Assembly (NCBI RefSeq): GCF_007655135.1
Contig: NC_045130.1
Coordinates: 27,524,605-27,588,604 of the forward strand
Direction of reading: 5' to 3'
Length of the DNA: 64,000 nucleotides
Source of the DNA: Punica granatum
Lineage: Eukaryota; Streptophyta; Magnoliopsida; Myrtales; Lythraceae
Positions 46,544-59,340 of this stretch are shown here, one piece after another. The notes below the pieces were generated by a model. It saw only the letters and a program-made list of their open reading frames with translations, had not been told where the DNA came from and ran no database searches. The position numbers and the translations under genes are program-made. Within the stretch, counting starts at the first letter, position 1. Every line of letters starts with the position of its first letter.

Positions 46544-46915
46544 TATAGCATGGGAAAAATAAAAAAGGGAACATCTTAATTAATGAACATACGTCTGGCA
46601 CAGACTAAATCTTAAATTAAACCACTTTGCCGACAAATTATGACCTTAATCCACTATATCAGACGAACCAAGATTGTTATTTGGCTAGAGCTATTTCCAT
46701 CCCCACTATGACTAATCCACCCCATTTGTTGTTAATCTTACTAAAGTGTTCTTAATACCATATTAATTACTTTAATGAATTTGGATGGAACCCTTGAATC
46801 ACTCTCTTAATTCTAATATCTCTTCATTAGTTAATCAATACACATAATTTATTTCCATTTGAATATATTTCCTTTCTTTACAGAATTTTCATATATATTA
46901 TACTTAACATGAATG
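45844..46915. other. Intergenic with a (TA)n microsatellite
   Basis: A TA repeat of about 34 bases lies at 46507-46540. A 109-codon minus frame beside it starts with GTG and has no motif, so it is not called. Confidence 0.5.
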
Positions 46916-47461
46916 CATTGTTATCAAAACCGGACCGGACCGGCCGGTTCGACCGGTCGGACCGGGAACCGGCACCAAGTCCGGTCCGATTCGCCTAAAA
47001 ACCGAAATGGCAGCTTTGAACCGCCGGATCCATTGAACCGGCCGGTTTTAAGCAAAATTTCATTAAACCGGCCGGTTCTATGGGTTTCCTATTTAATGTA
47101 AAAATTGGTTGGTTGTGTAAGGATTTGAACTCATGACCTATTGCTTTTCATATTAGCATACTACCAACCAAGCCACCACCACTTTTTTGTTCTTTTAACT
47201 CTACTTTTAAGTCTTTATTAAAATAAAATATTTATTTTGAAGTAAGAAATATTAAATATAGATACTTTCTTATACTATTGTTATATTTCTTTAAAATCAT
47301 CATACTTTTATCTTAATTATCATAATTTTTTTAATAATATGAATATTTATTTTATTTTAAATAAACGAGCGGTCCGACCCATCGAACCCCCGGTTGGACC
47401 CATAAACCCATGACCCCGTACCCCTTCCGGTTCATCATCCGGTCCGGTTCTGATAACACTG
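46916..47461. mobile_element. hAT-type MITE (546 bp) with CATGAATG target duplication
   Basis: A perfect 8-bp direct repeat CATGAATG lies at 46908-46915 and 47462-47469. Termini are CATTGTTATCAAAACCGGAC and, inverted, CAGTGTTATCAGAACCGGAC. The 8-bp duplication and CA-N-TG start define the hAT superfamily. Subterminal regions are rich in CCGGTT palindromes. The internal 47117-47195 stretch looks tRNA-like on the minus strand. No transposase. Confidence 0.9.
47117..47195 (-). other. tRNA-like module inside the hAT MITE
   Basis: On the minus strand GGCTTGGTTGGTAGTATGC (A-box-like) is followed by GGTCATGAGTTCAAATCC (B-box-like), about the spacing of an internal RNA polymerase III promoter. No full tRNA cloverleaf could be drawn. 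It may be a SINE head carried by the element. Confidence 0.35.
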
Positions 47462-47469
47462 CATGAATG

Positions 47470-49085
47470 TTTCTAACCTTTGTAAATTAATGATAAATGT
47501 AAAATATTATGGTCCAATGTCTATCCAAAATATGTACAATGTTACTCAAGAAACACGAAATTGCATTTGTTTTTCTACCAAAAAAAAAGAAATTCCATTT
47601 ATTTAGTATTTCATTATTCATTAAAAGATCTCGATGCCAAAATATTAAACAAAACCAAAATCTTCATACTAAAATAAAATGATTTTCATTTGGCACAAAA
47701 AGAAACCAAAAAAATAACTTTCATGGCATTACTAAGATTAAGATCACCTAAATCAATTACAAAAGTTTATTAAAACTTGTAATTAATTATGATTTTTTTT
47801 GTAATTTCATATAATTTTTTTAATAAATACATACAAGAAATGAGTTCGTTCTTTTTCAAAAAATGGATTCATACCATTGTACTCATATGGCTTTTGAGGT
47901 TCATGATAATTTTATACATATTGATATGCATACCTTATGCAGCACATTAAGCATAATAGACATTATTTCCTTTTTGATATTTTTCAAATACTTGTTTCGA
48001 AGAGAGAAGGTGAGTTTAGAGGAAATTATGAATTATTAGCTTTTTTATATTTTCATTCAATTACAAGGAGGTCCAACCTTATATATTTTTTTTAAGCTAT
48101 ACGCTCTATAATCTTAAATCAACTATCATATTCAATCAATTAATACTACGTGTAAATTAAGAACTAAAATTACATTTAGTTCTTTTTCTTTTTGTTTCTA
48201 TCATTATTTTAATTAATTGGGTCTTGCCCCTTCGTTTCTAGGTGTTTTCGGATTCCCAAGTTCGATTGATCCGATAAAAGGACCTAACTCTGCAGATCCT
48301 TGAGAGGGGAGCTCGATTGCAGCCCTTGCTTGTTTAGATGATCTAAACAGGTAGGATTCCCATTATTAAGGCACAGACGAAGATAGAGGGCTGCAGACGA
48401 AAACAGCCTTGCTTGTTTGGATGATTATTTTTGTTTAGAATTTGGAGCTCTCTCTCCGCTGTGTGCTTGTGGTTGGAGATGAGTATGCATGCATGCATGT
48501 ACTTCAATTTCCTCAGCCTGCATGCCATCCTCATGCATGCATGGTGTTTTATTTTATTAGGTCGATAATTGTCACGTTTTCTGCGATTTTATTTCCGAAT
48601 AATCATGTACGTGGTCCGGTGTCAAGGCTTAGCATTATGTCACGGGCGCAAAGTTTGAAGCCCATCTTGTCACAGGCGTGCAAATTCTATCTAGAACGCA
48701 TTCCCTTGTCCATGCGGCCTTAAGATCATGTCCTAAGTCAGCCTTGCGCCTTTAGAGAGAGAAACTAGAAAGAGAATCTCCTTATATAGAGTACAAAGCC
48801 AACTACCGACATTAATGTGGGGCTCCCAACTACCGACTACCAACAATAATTACAAAAGTCTCTGAAAGGTCTAGAAGAATGAACAGTAGTCTAGAACATC
48901 TAGAATATGGTACAAGTGTGGAGAACCTTCTTAAAGGACATGCCTCTCGAGGTTCTTGAGATCTCGTAAAGCTCGGGGTAAAGGGTTATCGGATGAGCCT
49001 CTCTATCCATCGTTCGCCTAGGGCTTGCCCGAGCGTCCATGCAAAATGGCTTGTCTGTGATAATTACATTATACATAGTTTTTCA
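47470..49085. other. AT-rich intergenic DNA, no gene seen
   Basis: AT-rich to 48230. 48240-48420 holds two similar GCCTTGCTTGTTT-GATGAT segments. CATGCATG clusters lie at 48484-48500 and 48531-48543 and resemble RY words, but they are probably a (CATG)n repeat. Confidence 0.4.
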
Positions 49086-49087
49086 GT

Positions 49088-49245
49088 GTGAACCCCGGTA
49101 TTCGGAAACCCAATTGGGCTCCGACCAATCTAGTCGAGCCGAGTCGGCCCACTAAAGGGTAAAACTCTCATAGCGTGGATTAGGACTCAAACCGAAGACC
49201 TTGCTTGAGCGGTGCAAGCCGCAAACCACTTGAACCGACCCACGT
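49088..49245 (-). mobile_element. tRNA-derived SINE
   Basis: On the minus strand it starts AACGTGGGTCGGTTCAAGTG, then GGTTTGAGTCCTAATCC (B-box-like), CCCTTTAGTGGGCCGA and TTCCGAATACCGGGG. The order and text match the copy at 6068-6242. Confidence 0.6.
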
Positions 49246-49545
49246 TGGTACATTATATATAGTTATTATATAGGGATGGGTGCTACTGCTGGCTGTTGCA
49301 TGCTCTCTCTCGGTGAGGGGGATTTTGCCCAATTCTCTTCTCTCTCTCTCTCTCTCTCTCTCTATGTGTTTGTATGATTGATCAGTATGACCATATATGA
49401 CTGGCTAAATTAAATATAAGAGGGAGGTAGAAACGATACATAGATTATGGGATGACCACAGGCCAAACCACAATTGGAGCACTCAAGAGATGACATAAAA
49501 CAGTACGCCTCTATTTTATATGCACAATGAACAACTAAATTAAAA

Positions 49546-50422
49546 AAAAGAGTAAATGGCACTTTGCACCCGCACCTATGGGCCTAGTAGTGAAGTACCC
49601 CCTATCCTTTAAAATTTTGCATCACACCACCTGACCTATTTAACGAGAAGCATATTGCCACCCTAGCTACTTTTCCATCCATTTTTTGGCCAAAATTAAT
49701 TTATAATCAATATATTAAATTATTTAAAATGTAAAAACTTGAAAATTAGGTGGAAAGAAGATAGAAGAACCTAAGACAGAGAGGGAGAGGTGAGACCTCG
49801 GAAGAACAAAACAATGAGCTAAACATAATCTGGAAGTTGATCATACAAGCCTAGAGGTGAGATCTTTTATTGAATCAGAGACTCGTATGAACTCCCAGCG
49901 ACGAACAACTCTGAGACCGACCTGATCCAAGTCCGAGACCTTTTCTGTGTCAAAATGTCGGATGGCCTTGGAGGAAAAAGATCTTGATGGAGATTTTAGA
50001 GGGATGAAGAAGAAAACATTGGGATTGACTTTGTGATGGAGATCTTTGGAATTCAGGTGGAGAAGGGGACAGCTTGTGTAATTATTAGGGGGAAGCAGAG
50101 AATAAATGTTCTATTGAATGAATAAAAGAACTCAACTCTCTTTTCCTTTGATGTTTCCATGTCAAAAAATGAAGGTAGGAGAAGATTTTTTAAAAAAATT
50201 TCAATTTTTTTTTAAAAATTTTTCGAAATTATTTTTTCAAAATATGAATCAATAAATTAATATAATTGAAGTTTTGGCCGGAAAAGTGACCGGAAAAGTA
50301 ACCGGATTGCACTTTGCTTCTTTTTGTATAGGTCGGGTGGTATAGTGCAAAATTATGAAGGTTAGGGGTACTTTACCACTAGGCTTAAATGTAAGGATTT
50401 TAACCGCATTTTACTCTTTAAA
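49546..50422. mobile_element. Long-TIR non-autonomous DNA element (about 880 bp)
   Basis: The left arm AAAGAGTAAATGGCACTTTG, GCCTAGTAGTGAAGTACCCC and AATTTTGCATCACACCACC is matched by the inverted right arm AAAGAGTAAAATGCGGTT, GCCTAGTGGTAAAGTACCCC and AATTTTGCACTATACCACC. The arms are over 100 bp. The interior has no recognised gene. Poly-A flanks hide any target duplication. Confidence 0.65.
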
Positions 50423-50429
50423 AAAAATG

Positions 50430-52000
50430 ATACAGTTTTGATCAAAAATTTTATTTTTGGATTAATAAATTAGAAAGACACAAATTTTATTCATTTTATC
50501 ATGCTTAGCATGGAATTTCAGAAATTTTATCGAAAGTCATCAACTTTAATTTTTCTGTTCCGTTTAGTATGCCATTATTGCCTTGTGGATTTGCTTACGT
50601 GGCACCAACAACGAGCCCATGAAATGTTAAATAATATTAATAAATTTGTTAAAATAATTAAAAGAGGGGAAAGCACAATCTGGAAGGAGAAAACGAGCAA
50701 GGAAGGTGAAGGGAGGAAGGAAGCTGGCATGATATCTTGTGTGACCTATTGATAAATAATGATAATATGATTGATATTTAGTGTAACCTGCTAGATCGGT
50801 AATGAAAATTAAATTTCCGTCTGTTCACTTGCAACGTTATAGTTATCTGCGCTATAATTGTCTAAAATAATAAGGGACATTCTATTAATTCGGACTGAAT
50901 ATTCTTATAGCAATTAAGGCAGGAAAATATTAAATGTACAATGAAAAAAATATATTGAAAATAAGAAAGGAGTCTCAGTGCAGTCCAAGACGACAACTCG
51001 AGGTCAAGAGGTCTTGAGTTCAATCCTCACCATCGGGACATATATTCCCTTTTATTCGTTCAATTTCCTATCTTTGTGTTATGTCCATGATCATTTCTTA
51101 TAAAAAAAATATTTAAATATTTAAATCATGATAACACTCTGATTTATTTATATTTAAATATGTATTAGGAAATCAGCCTGTGCGTTGCTACGGGGTGAAA
51201 AAAATTAAATCATCTAGGAGCATTTTGTTTAGCATTATATTTCATGTATTAAACTTGTGGGTGTTCTTTATAATCGAATAAAAAGAAAGAGGGGACAAAT
51301 AAAAAGAATATCAAAGTTTGTGGCCAAGATCATAGAAATCAGTAAAAGAAGGTAAGAAAATGCAAAAATAAATATAAATACAAATATAAATAAATATAAT
51401 AAATAAATATAAATATTAGTAAAATTCTACGTGCTTTGCAGTGGATGATGATTTCATTTATATATAGGATATCAATGTTGTCAATAATGACAATAAAACT
51501 TGGTCTAAGATATATAAATTTTAATCAATATAGTAATCAATAACTAAATCTAAAACAATAGTTAAACAAGTTTATAAAATAACTAATATAACTTAAAATT
51601 ATTTTTGAATTATTATTTTAAATATACTAATTTAGATGCATTTGTGCTTAAAAAATTAATTATTGAATTGATAAATTCACGTGATTGAATCATTCTGAAA
51701 TTAAATTATAAATAAATTTATTGTTGAATATGAAATTCACCTTATTAGCATGCAAAGAGTACCGCCAATGAAAAAAAGTAACTTATTTAAAAGTAAAACT
51801 AAATTGAAGTAAATTATTTTAAAGTAAAACTAAATTGAAAAACTTAAACAATTAGGTCCTTAGAAATCTTTTGACACTTTGAAATATTAAATTATTAAAA
51901 TTCATCACCTAATTCCTCTGGAATTCTCTTTAGCCTAATGTATAGATATGGATATAGATGTAGATATATAGATGATGATGATGATGATAGGCAATTTCGT
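50430..52000. other. AT-rich intergenic DNA with a possible third SINE type
   Basis: 50970-51060 has a tRNA-like layout (CTCAGTGCAGTCCAAGACGA, then AGGTCTTGAGTTCAATCC) followed by an AT tail, so it may be a SINE. The rest is AT-rich with no gene. A (GAT)6 run lies at about 51972-51990. Confidence 0.35.
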
Positions 52001-52039
52001 TCTTGACTTTCGCAAGTTGTAACAATTTCGTCCCTGACT

Positions 52040-52460
52040 TTACACTTTTGCATCAATTTAATCCCTCGTTATAACAATTCAGTCCATCGCCACATCAATT
52101 TAGTCATTCGCTACATCAATTTAGTCCTTCGCTACATCAATTCAGTCCCTCGTTACATCAATTTTGTCCATGTTACATCAATTTAGTCACCGTTACATCA
52201 ATTTAGTCCTCGTTACATTAATTTAATCCCCAGCATTACATCAATGTAGTCCCCGACTGATGCAGTTACATCAGTTAGTGCTATGGTTGCATCAATTTGG
52301 TCCTTATGTGGTGTAGGTGCATCGATCAGATCCCTGTGCGACATCAGTTTGGTCCTCTGCCACATCAATTTGGTCTTGCCGTTAAATATGATTGCTAATG
52401 GTGTTAAATTGTGGAAATTATTACATCAATTTGGTCCTCGTGCTACATCAATTTAGTCCT
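52040..52460. repeat. Minisatellite of about 20 bp
   Basis: About 16 imperfect copies of ACATCAATTTAGTCCYCGTT in one orientation, with drift toward the ends. Confidence 0.85.
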
Positions 52461-52537
52461 TCCCTCCCTCTTTCATTTTACCTTCTCTGAGTTGAGCTTA
52501 AGGATCAGAGAGATCATCTTCCTCATACTATGAGCTC

Positions 52538-54530
52538 TGTCAGCACCCCATTTTGGTCCACCGGCTCTAGGATATGACATCAGCAAGGCTCCCGACTAGG
52601 ATTCCATAACTATAACAAAAAATGGTGAGGGCAACATATGAAATTTTGTAGCGCGCACAATTGATCCCAAAGAGTGAGACACGAATTATCAACATTCAAA
52701 CCAAAGGTAGTGGACAAAGAGGAACTCACATCTCTGTATTGTATTCTTCGGTGAGTACGACTACCTTCATAGATCCCAGAGCCAAGTTCGGTATTTTTAG
52801 ATCAAGATTTGGTGAGTCGGAGACATTTCAACACAAAAATCACATCGAGAGCCCATTCGAGCAAAGAGATAAAATTCGTGGGAGCTGGGGTGCCCAAACA
52901 GTGAATACAACAGCTCGTGCATGGGATTCGACACATCATATCATGATCAATCTTGAATCTAAAAGGGCGACTCTCATATGCTCGACCTAGAAAATCAAGT
53001 TAGGTTCGATTTAATGGGTCGCTCATCCCAAGATTCAACACGAAGAAAGAGTTACGAATTTTTTAGTACACCATGCACGAAACTGTTAAACCATGACAGA
53101 TTCTGCCAGTCGAGGGAGAAAATCCATAAAAAATTCAATTATTCGTATTTTCAAGCAAGGCCAACGTCATTGGATTCCCAATTCACTGAAGATTTATAAA
53201 ATTTTAAAAAAATGGGAGATGTCTTTGGCTAGATTAGTACATAATTGAATATTTTTCACAGATCAGAACCAAATCTCCCGATTCTGACCAGCTGTTGAAG
53301 AAAAATTGTTTTGGGTACTTCCCGAAGTCGAACGATCTTCAAACTTCACGAGGATATGCCTAACTCGTGTAGGGATCAAGGAAAAATATCAGAAATATCC
53401 ACAGGTTCATGAGCATATCAGAAAAATTTTGGATGGACTGCTGGTCATAGCCCTGCACTTCTCGCTCCTTGTCTTGCTCGACTGAAGATCTGACCAATTC
53501 TTTTCTTTTTCTTTTTCTATTTGTTTTCCTCTGCACCCGAACCTGCAAGCTCTGTCATCCCCTACCTTCTGCTCTTCTGCATTCTCCGATCTTTTTCCTT
53601 TCTTTTTCTTTTCTTGGTCAGAACAGAACAGAGTGACAGACACCATCACCTCCTCTGGTTCTTCTTATTCCTCACGGCAACAAAAATGGACAGAGAGCAG
53701 CAGAAACGGGAAGCTTTTTCTCACCTCAGCTGAAATTCTTTGGGCTTTTTCGAAAAAAAGAAAAAAGAGGCAGAACAACAGAAGAGAGAAACAAAAGGGA
53801 AAAGAAAAAGAAGAGGGCTCAGTGGAATTCTCACTCCCCATCTCCTCAATTCACTCTGATCAGAACAAAGAAAGAGGGAACATAACAGACAAAGGAGAGG
53901 GGAAGAGAAAACAGAAAAGAAGAATAGGAAATGGAAGGAACAGAAACAGAAAGAGGGAATGCAAAATTGAAAAGAGGAAATGGGACTTTCCCTCAGCTCG
54001 GGGACCCTCAGCTCATTCGTTCTCAACGTCTCCCCCAGCTCATTATCTTTTTTTTCCCCACAGCTCACGGCCAGACACCCCTCAGCTCGAACCTTTCCTT
54101 CACCTCAGCTGGAAGCTCTCCCTCAGCTCATGCCATTCCCCTGCAAGAACACCTTATGCTTCTTCCTTGATCCCTCCGATGCATTGGGATCATTAGCGTG
54201 GCCCCCATGCCCTGTCGATCATCACGGTGGCAACACTTCCCCGTCTCCCTCAGCTTGAAGACAAACTCCAAGCTAAGCCTTCAACTGCTTTGTTATTTCC
54301 CCCCTCTCTTTCCCTCAAATATTATTATTATTATTTTCTTCTTTTTTTTTCTTTTGTTCTGTTGTGTCACGTTGCTTTTCTTTGGTTCACTCGCAACACT
54401 TTCTTTTCCAACGTAGTCCCTCGCAGCTCTGATGAAGCTCTGGACAGCCTTGGGTTCGAGGGATTATCAAAGTCTCACGAGCTCCCCTCGACACTAGCTC
54501 GAAAAAGCTATAAATCTTGATTTAGTGGCA
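52538..54530 (+). mobile_element. LTR-type repeat, second copy of the 35944 family
   Basis: It starts TGTCAGCACCCCATTTTGGT, then has AT-rich and later A/G- and T/C-rich tracts (53500-54300) with many overlapping composition frames on both strands, none with a known domain. It may be a large non-coding retrotransposon. Confidence 0.3.
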
Positions 54531-54639
54531 TGTATATGGCCTCATTTTTTATATATTAATGCTTGCTAGGATGAAGATAACGTAAAAATGAACGTTCGTG
54601 AATCGTGTTGCTGAATGAGATTATTCTAAACCCGGTTTA

Positions 54640-55200
54640 ACGAACTTTTTAACTGCTTCAGTTCAGTCCCTGCCGCTATTTTCATTTTTTTCAACCGGTC
54701 CTAAACTTTCAGATCTGTTTCAATCAAATCCTGGCCATTTTCAGTATTTTCAGTCCAGCCACTGAACTTTTCAGACGATTCAGATCAGTCCAGGAAACTT
54801 TTCAATATGTTTTAGTTCAGTCCCTGCCTCTATTTTTATCTTTTTCAATCAGTCCTGAACTTTCAAATCTGTTTCAATCAAGTCCCGGGCCATTTTCAAC
54901 ACTTTCAGTTCAGCTACTGAACTTTTCAGGCGATTCAAATCAGTCAAGAGAACTTTTCAATCTGTTTCAGTTCAGTCCCTGCAACTCTTTTCACCTTTTC
55001 AGTTCAGTCCAGAGAGCTTTTTCACATTTTTCAGTTTAGTCCTTGATGTTCTTAGCGAATCCAGAATGGTCCCTGGTCGAATTTGACATTTTCAAAGCAA
55101 TCCCTGATTTTTTGAGTTGTTTCAAATCAGTCTCAGAGGTTTAGCCGAATTTTCAAATTGGTCTCAGTTCTTTTTAAATTATTCAATTCAGTCCTTGGAC
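54640..55200. repeat. Degenerate TTCAGTTCAGTCC minisatellite with a larger duplication
   Basis: Words such as TTTCAGTTCAGTCCCTG recur every 30-40 bp. Two longer copies (about 54655-54815 and 54820-54985) share the same order of variants. Confidence 0.75.
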
Positions 55201-56150
55201 AATTTCTTTTTAAAAAAATCAAATAACAAAATAATAAGAGCTTCCAACCCGTCTCATTTGAGTCCCCAATCGACAATATGCATATTCTTTTAATACATTT
55301 TTGTCAGGTTCATTATGTGTATGTGGCGTTCTATGTGTGTTCATGTTATTTTCCGATTCCATGAGTTAGCGCCGTTTTATCGATTCCATTAAAATATTGT
55401 GCTTCTGCATGCTTGCGTGTTTACAGGAGTTTCTTGTGATCATGGCAACGTCGGTTTCGTAGAATACGTGTTATGATCGTGGTTGATATATGATTGCATG
55501 CAACTGTATTATTCATGTGATATTGATCGAGTGATAAACTGTAAGTCAAACGTGTCAGTTTTAAATAATGTGCATGTATTTGTGTATTGATGATCACCTC
55601 GGGCTCACGACGGTCCAAGAGTGCATCGGCCATCACTGACCGGGCATTCTCGGCCTTTGGGGACCTACCTTAGTCTTCGTGTCACAAATTACTTCATAAA
55701 CCCATAGTACCCAAGGTGTAAGACAATAATCACTAAAAGAATTTCACATACGGGAAATGGACGTGTAACTTAGTTAAATAAATCACTTGACTTTAAGCAA
55801 AGTGCATGAAGTAATAAATTACCGATAATCGCGTCGATAGAGCGGGTCCTTCTGTCAGAAAACGCAAAATTCAACTAATTGTGCACTCGGTCTAATCAAA
55901 CACGGGCAAATTGGCAAAAAAGGATAGGTTTTGGGTTTTTCAGGCAAAAAACATGCTCTTGGTATAATCTGTTAAAACCGCACTGTCACTATGCAGAATA
56001 ATTTAAAACGAACCCACACATACTTAGTTGGCCTAGCTCTGCATCTGTTCATGTTTCGTTTAGACTAGGAAATTGTTTGCCAAACAATCTTGGTTCATAA
56101 TTGGTTAATCACTTAAACTTGGCTTAATACACCATTTGTTTGCATCCATC
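55200..56150. other. Intergenic, no gene seen
   Basis: No frame or paired termini recognised. The GGGCATTCTCGGCCTTTGGGG patch near 55645 looks repeat-derived. Confidence 0.4.
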
Positions 56151-56878
56151 GTGATGCAAATCGTAGCACGACTTTAAGGGATTCAATTCAAGTTCCAATT
56201 GGACCGATTAAGCGAGCACGAGCAAAGAAGTTTAACGATGAACTCAACGGCCTGATTCAAGAGATTTGGGCTCAAGCAAATTCGTGGAGGCCCATTGGAC
56301 ATGAACCACGTGATCAACAAAGATCCATTAACATGATTCAAGTTATAAAAGATTCCGAACAAGGCTAAATTTAGCAAGTGTTTGAGGAAACTTCTAGAAT
56401 ATTTGATGATCAAGAGAAGATATCATCATATTTGTTTAAAGTTTAAATCTCATGGAGATATTCTCGGGATATTTAGATTTCATATCTTTATAGATTATGT
56501 CATATCTCTATCGATATTTTAGGTTTTATTTTCCTTATCTATAGGAGGAGATGTGGTAAGATTATGATTAGTTTATGTCTATATATATTCATCTTAGTGA
56601 ATTTTGAATAAAAGGAACATTCAGAAAATTGTGAGAGCATTCTCTTTGGTTCTTGAATAACTAATTCGAACTTACTGAATATTTCCGTGGCATTCATCAT
56701 CGACTTATCAAATGGCTTTCCACCACCGTTTGTGGCGTCTTTCTATATACCGAGGTTCTTGTTTCGCAATAAACAATGGGTTGAGGTCAGTTATACCAAT
56801 GTTCTTGTTTATGTTGTAAACAACGGGTCAAGGGTTTGTCAATCAAATCTGATTGTGAAACGATCTTGGGTTCCTTTA

Positions 56879-59284
56879 GGGCATGTTTGGTTCGTAGGAA
56901 ATGATGAACGGATGACCTAATCCTACGGAATTCGGAGTCTGACGTTTGGTTCGCAGGTCATGCGGAATAGGTATTTAGGATGGTGCTACCAATCCGGCTT
57001 TCATCCGGATTGAGGGAGCCTCAAGTGGAGATTCGAATTAGCTAAGGAGCATCCGGAATTAACGGTGAAAATACTAAAATGCCCTCGCAATTGTTCATTA
57101 ATTTCAAAATCTGTCATCGTTTTATCTCTGCAAATTCGACCCTCCCGAAACCTAGCACATCCATTCTGCAAAACTCGAAAGAACTCTGCGACTTCAGCGC
57201 CTCATCCATCGAAGCTCGACGCCTCAACGCCTCGACGACGCCATTCCAGTCGGCGAATCCAGTCCGTGAGTCAAAGTTTGCTTGTCACCCACTTCCCCGC
57301 TTGAAGCAGCTAATCTCTCGCGCTCTGCCGAGGTAATGTGCTCGGTTTCTACCCCATGAATCCGTTGTAATTTGCCTTCTCCCACTGCTTATCAAGTCAA
57401 AGCTTTCAATTTTGATTCTAGGGTAGTCGATTATCAAGTTAGGGTTTTCAATTTCAAGTTCCGGGAAGTGATTTTGAGGTTAGGGTTTGCGAATTCTCCC
57501 CCACAACTTCCACAATACTCCATCTTCTGAATCTATCAGGAATCTTGTAGCTAGAATACAAACTGAAAAGGGGCTGACATTGTTAAATTAGCAGGACAAC
57601 CACTCGGACATTAGGGACTGTGTATTTGTTTTCCAAATACAGTTCCACGCTCAGGTTGCGATTTATCCAGTAAACTTATACTTGAGGAACCCGTGAACGA
57701 TGTTTGGCTGCCATTTCTGTTGGTATTGAATGTGACTGGACAACTCAGTTGGATGGATCTGACTATTTCTGTTTGGCTGCCATTTCTATTGCGATTTCAT
57801 CTGTTTTTGCTTTGAAGAGGTCTCTTTTTTATTATGGATTGGCGATTATATTGTTGATATCCTGTGCTGTTACTTAGCTGCTGCATATATGATATGTGTG
57901 TGTTTCTGTCTCCATATAATTGTATAGAATGTAGCCAGTAATATCAATTAAAAGTTAGGGAGGAAACAACATGTTCAGTCCTTAAATACCATCCCAAAAA
58001 AATTTCAGTTTTCTGCCACCCTGAATACAGCAATGTGGGGAAAAATTCGGGGTTCAATGTGTTGTTGATGAATGTTTTGCTTCGATTTTGAATCTTCAGA
58101 ATGCTGATGTTTGAGAATACAGCAATGTGGACAAAAAATTCCTGGTTTGCTGATAATGGTGCAGTGTTATGTGACATAGTTTATTTGAAAATATATGGGT
58201 TGTGACTGTAGAAACTTCCTGTATTGAACTCATTTTGCTGATTTGAAAATACATGTGTTCATACTTAATTATAATATATTTGGAATCAATTTTGCAGTTA
58301 TGGATCGGTTGAGTTTGCAGAGTAAGAGCAAGAAGAGGAAAGTCGTTGCTCTAACTTTCTTTATTCAAATTTTGGACTTTTAGTAGTTTGGACTTCTATT
58401 ATTCAGTTTGAAAGTAGTAGCTTGTGTTTTCAGATGAATGTTGTATCAAGAAATGTGTAACATTCCTCATGTTTGTTCTTATCACATTCTAAATTGATCA
58501 TTTAATTACGTAATATGTTGATCCAGGGAGCGAAACTTGTGTTGGTTTAACGGTGTTGGTGTCATATGAATTAATATGAGAATTCTATATCATTGAGAGG
58601 AATAGTCATTTAGGCTTTTCGAGGGTCTCTGCTCATTGGGGGCAAAATGAAAAAAAAGAAATGTCTGCCTAAAAGTCAAAGGGAAATATGTGAAGGATGG
58701 CAAAAGGGGGCACAGAAGGATTGCCGTAAATTAATTCATATGATTAGTATTTATATATTAGGAAGAATTGTTAAATGCAAAAATTAATTTTCAAGAAATT
58801 ATTAAATAATTAATTTAAATGACTAATCTTTGTTAATTATTTAATTAGTAAGTACATTATAATGTACGCTAATCTTTTTTACACTTTAAATAATTATGCA
58901 TATTAAATACTTTTATTAAGGAAAACATTTTTAAAATTAATTAATTTTTAAAAATTTTAATTAATTAATTAAACATTAATTATAAATTTTTTTAAAATTA
59001 ATTAATTTTTAAAATTTTTTACTTTAGAATTATTTAAAATGTTTTTATTAGAAAATATTACCCTTAAAGTTATTTATTTATCTTATAAAACCCATTAGAT
59101 TTAGCATCAAGGGCATTCTTGTCGTTTCACCATATTTCTATTCTTTTCCATTCCTCATTCAATCCAACCAAACATCAAAATTATAAATCTTTGTCATCCT
59201 ATTCCCTCCAACCAAACACAAAAATTTCATCAGAATTTCTATTATATTCCCTATCTATTCTAATATTGCGAACCAAACGTAGCC
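56879..59284. mobile_element. PIF/Harbinger-type element (2406 bp) flanked by TTA, inside the gypsy LTR
   Basis: Termini are GGGCATGTTTGGTTCG and, inverted, GGCTACGTTTGGTTCG, with TTA at 56876-56878 and 59285-59287. It is the same family as 33517-35638, sharing the TTTGGTTCGCAGG-like second motif and an ATTATATTCCCTATCTATTC tail. An ATG at 58302 (MDRLSLQSKSKKRKVV, then stop) could be the leftover start of a transposon ORF. No catalytic transposase. Confidence 0.8.
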
Positions 59285-59327
59285 TTAGTTGTCGGGTCTC
59301 GTCATTCTTGGCGGAAATGGCATCATT

Positions 59328-59340
59328 TGGTATCAGAGCA
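59328..59340 (+). other. Primer-binding site, initiator tRNA-Met type
   Basis: TGGTATCAGAGCA, complementary to the 3' end of initiator tRNA-Met, five bases after the CA that ends the LTR. Confidence 0.85.

Noticed and set aside
48484..48543. RY seed-type promoter elements (CATGCATG)
   Set aside because: Part of a short (CATG)n repeat with no gene nearby.
53633..54520. Cluster of long overlapping frames on both strands
   Set aside because: All arise from A/G- or T/C-rich low-complexity DNA; the peptides are Lys/Arg/Glu or Ser/Pro/Leu runs.
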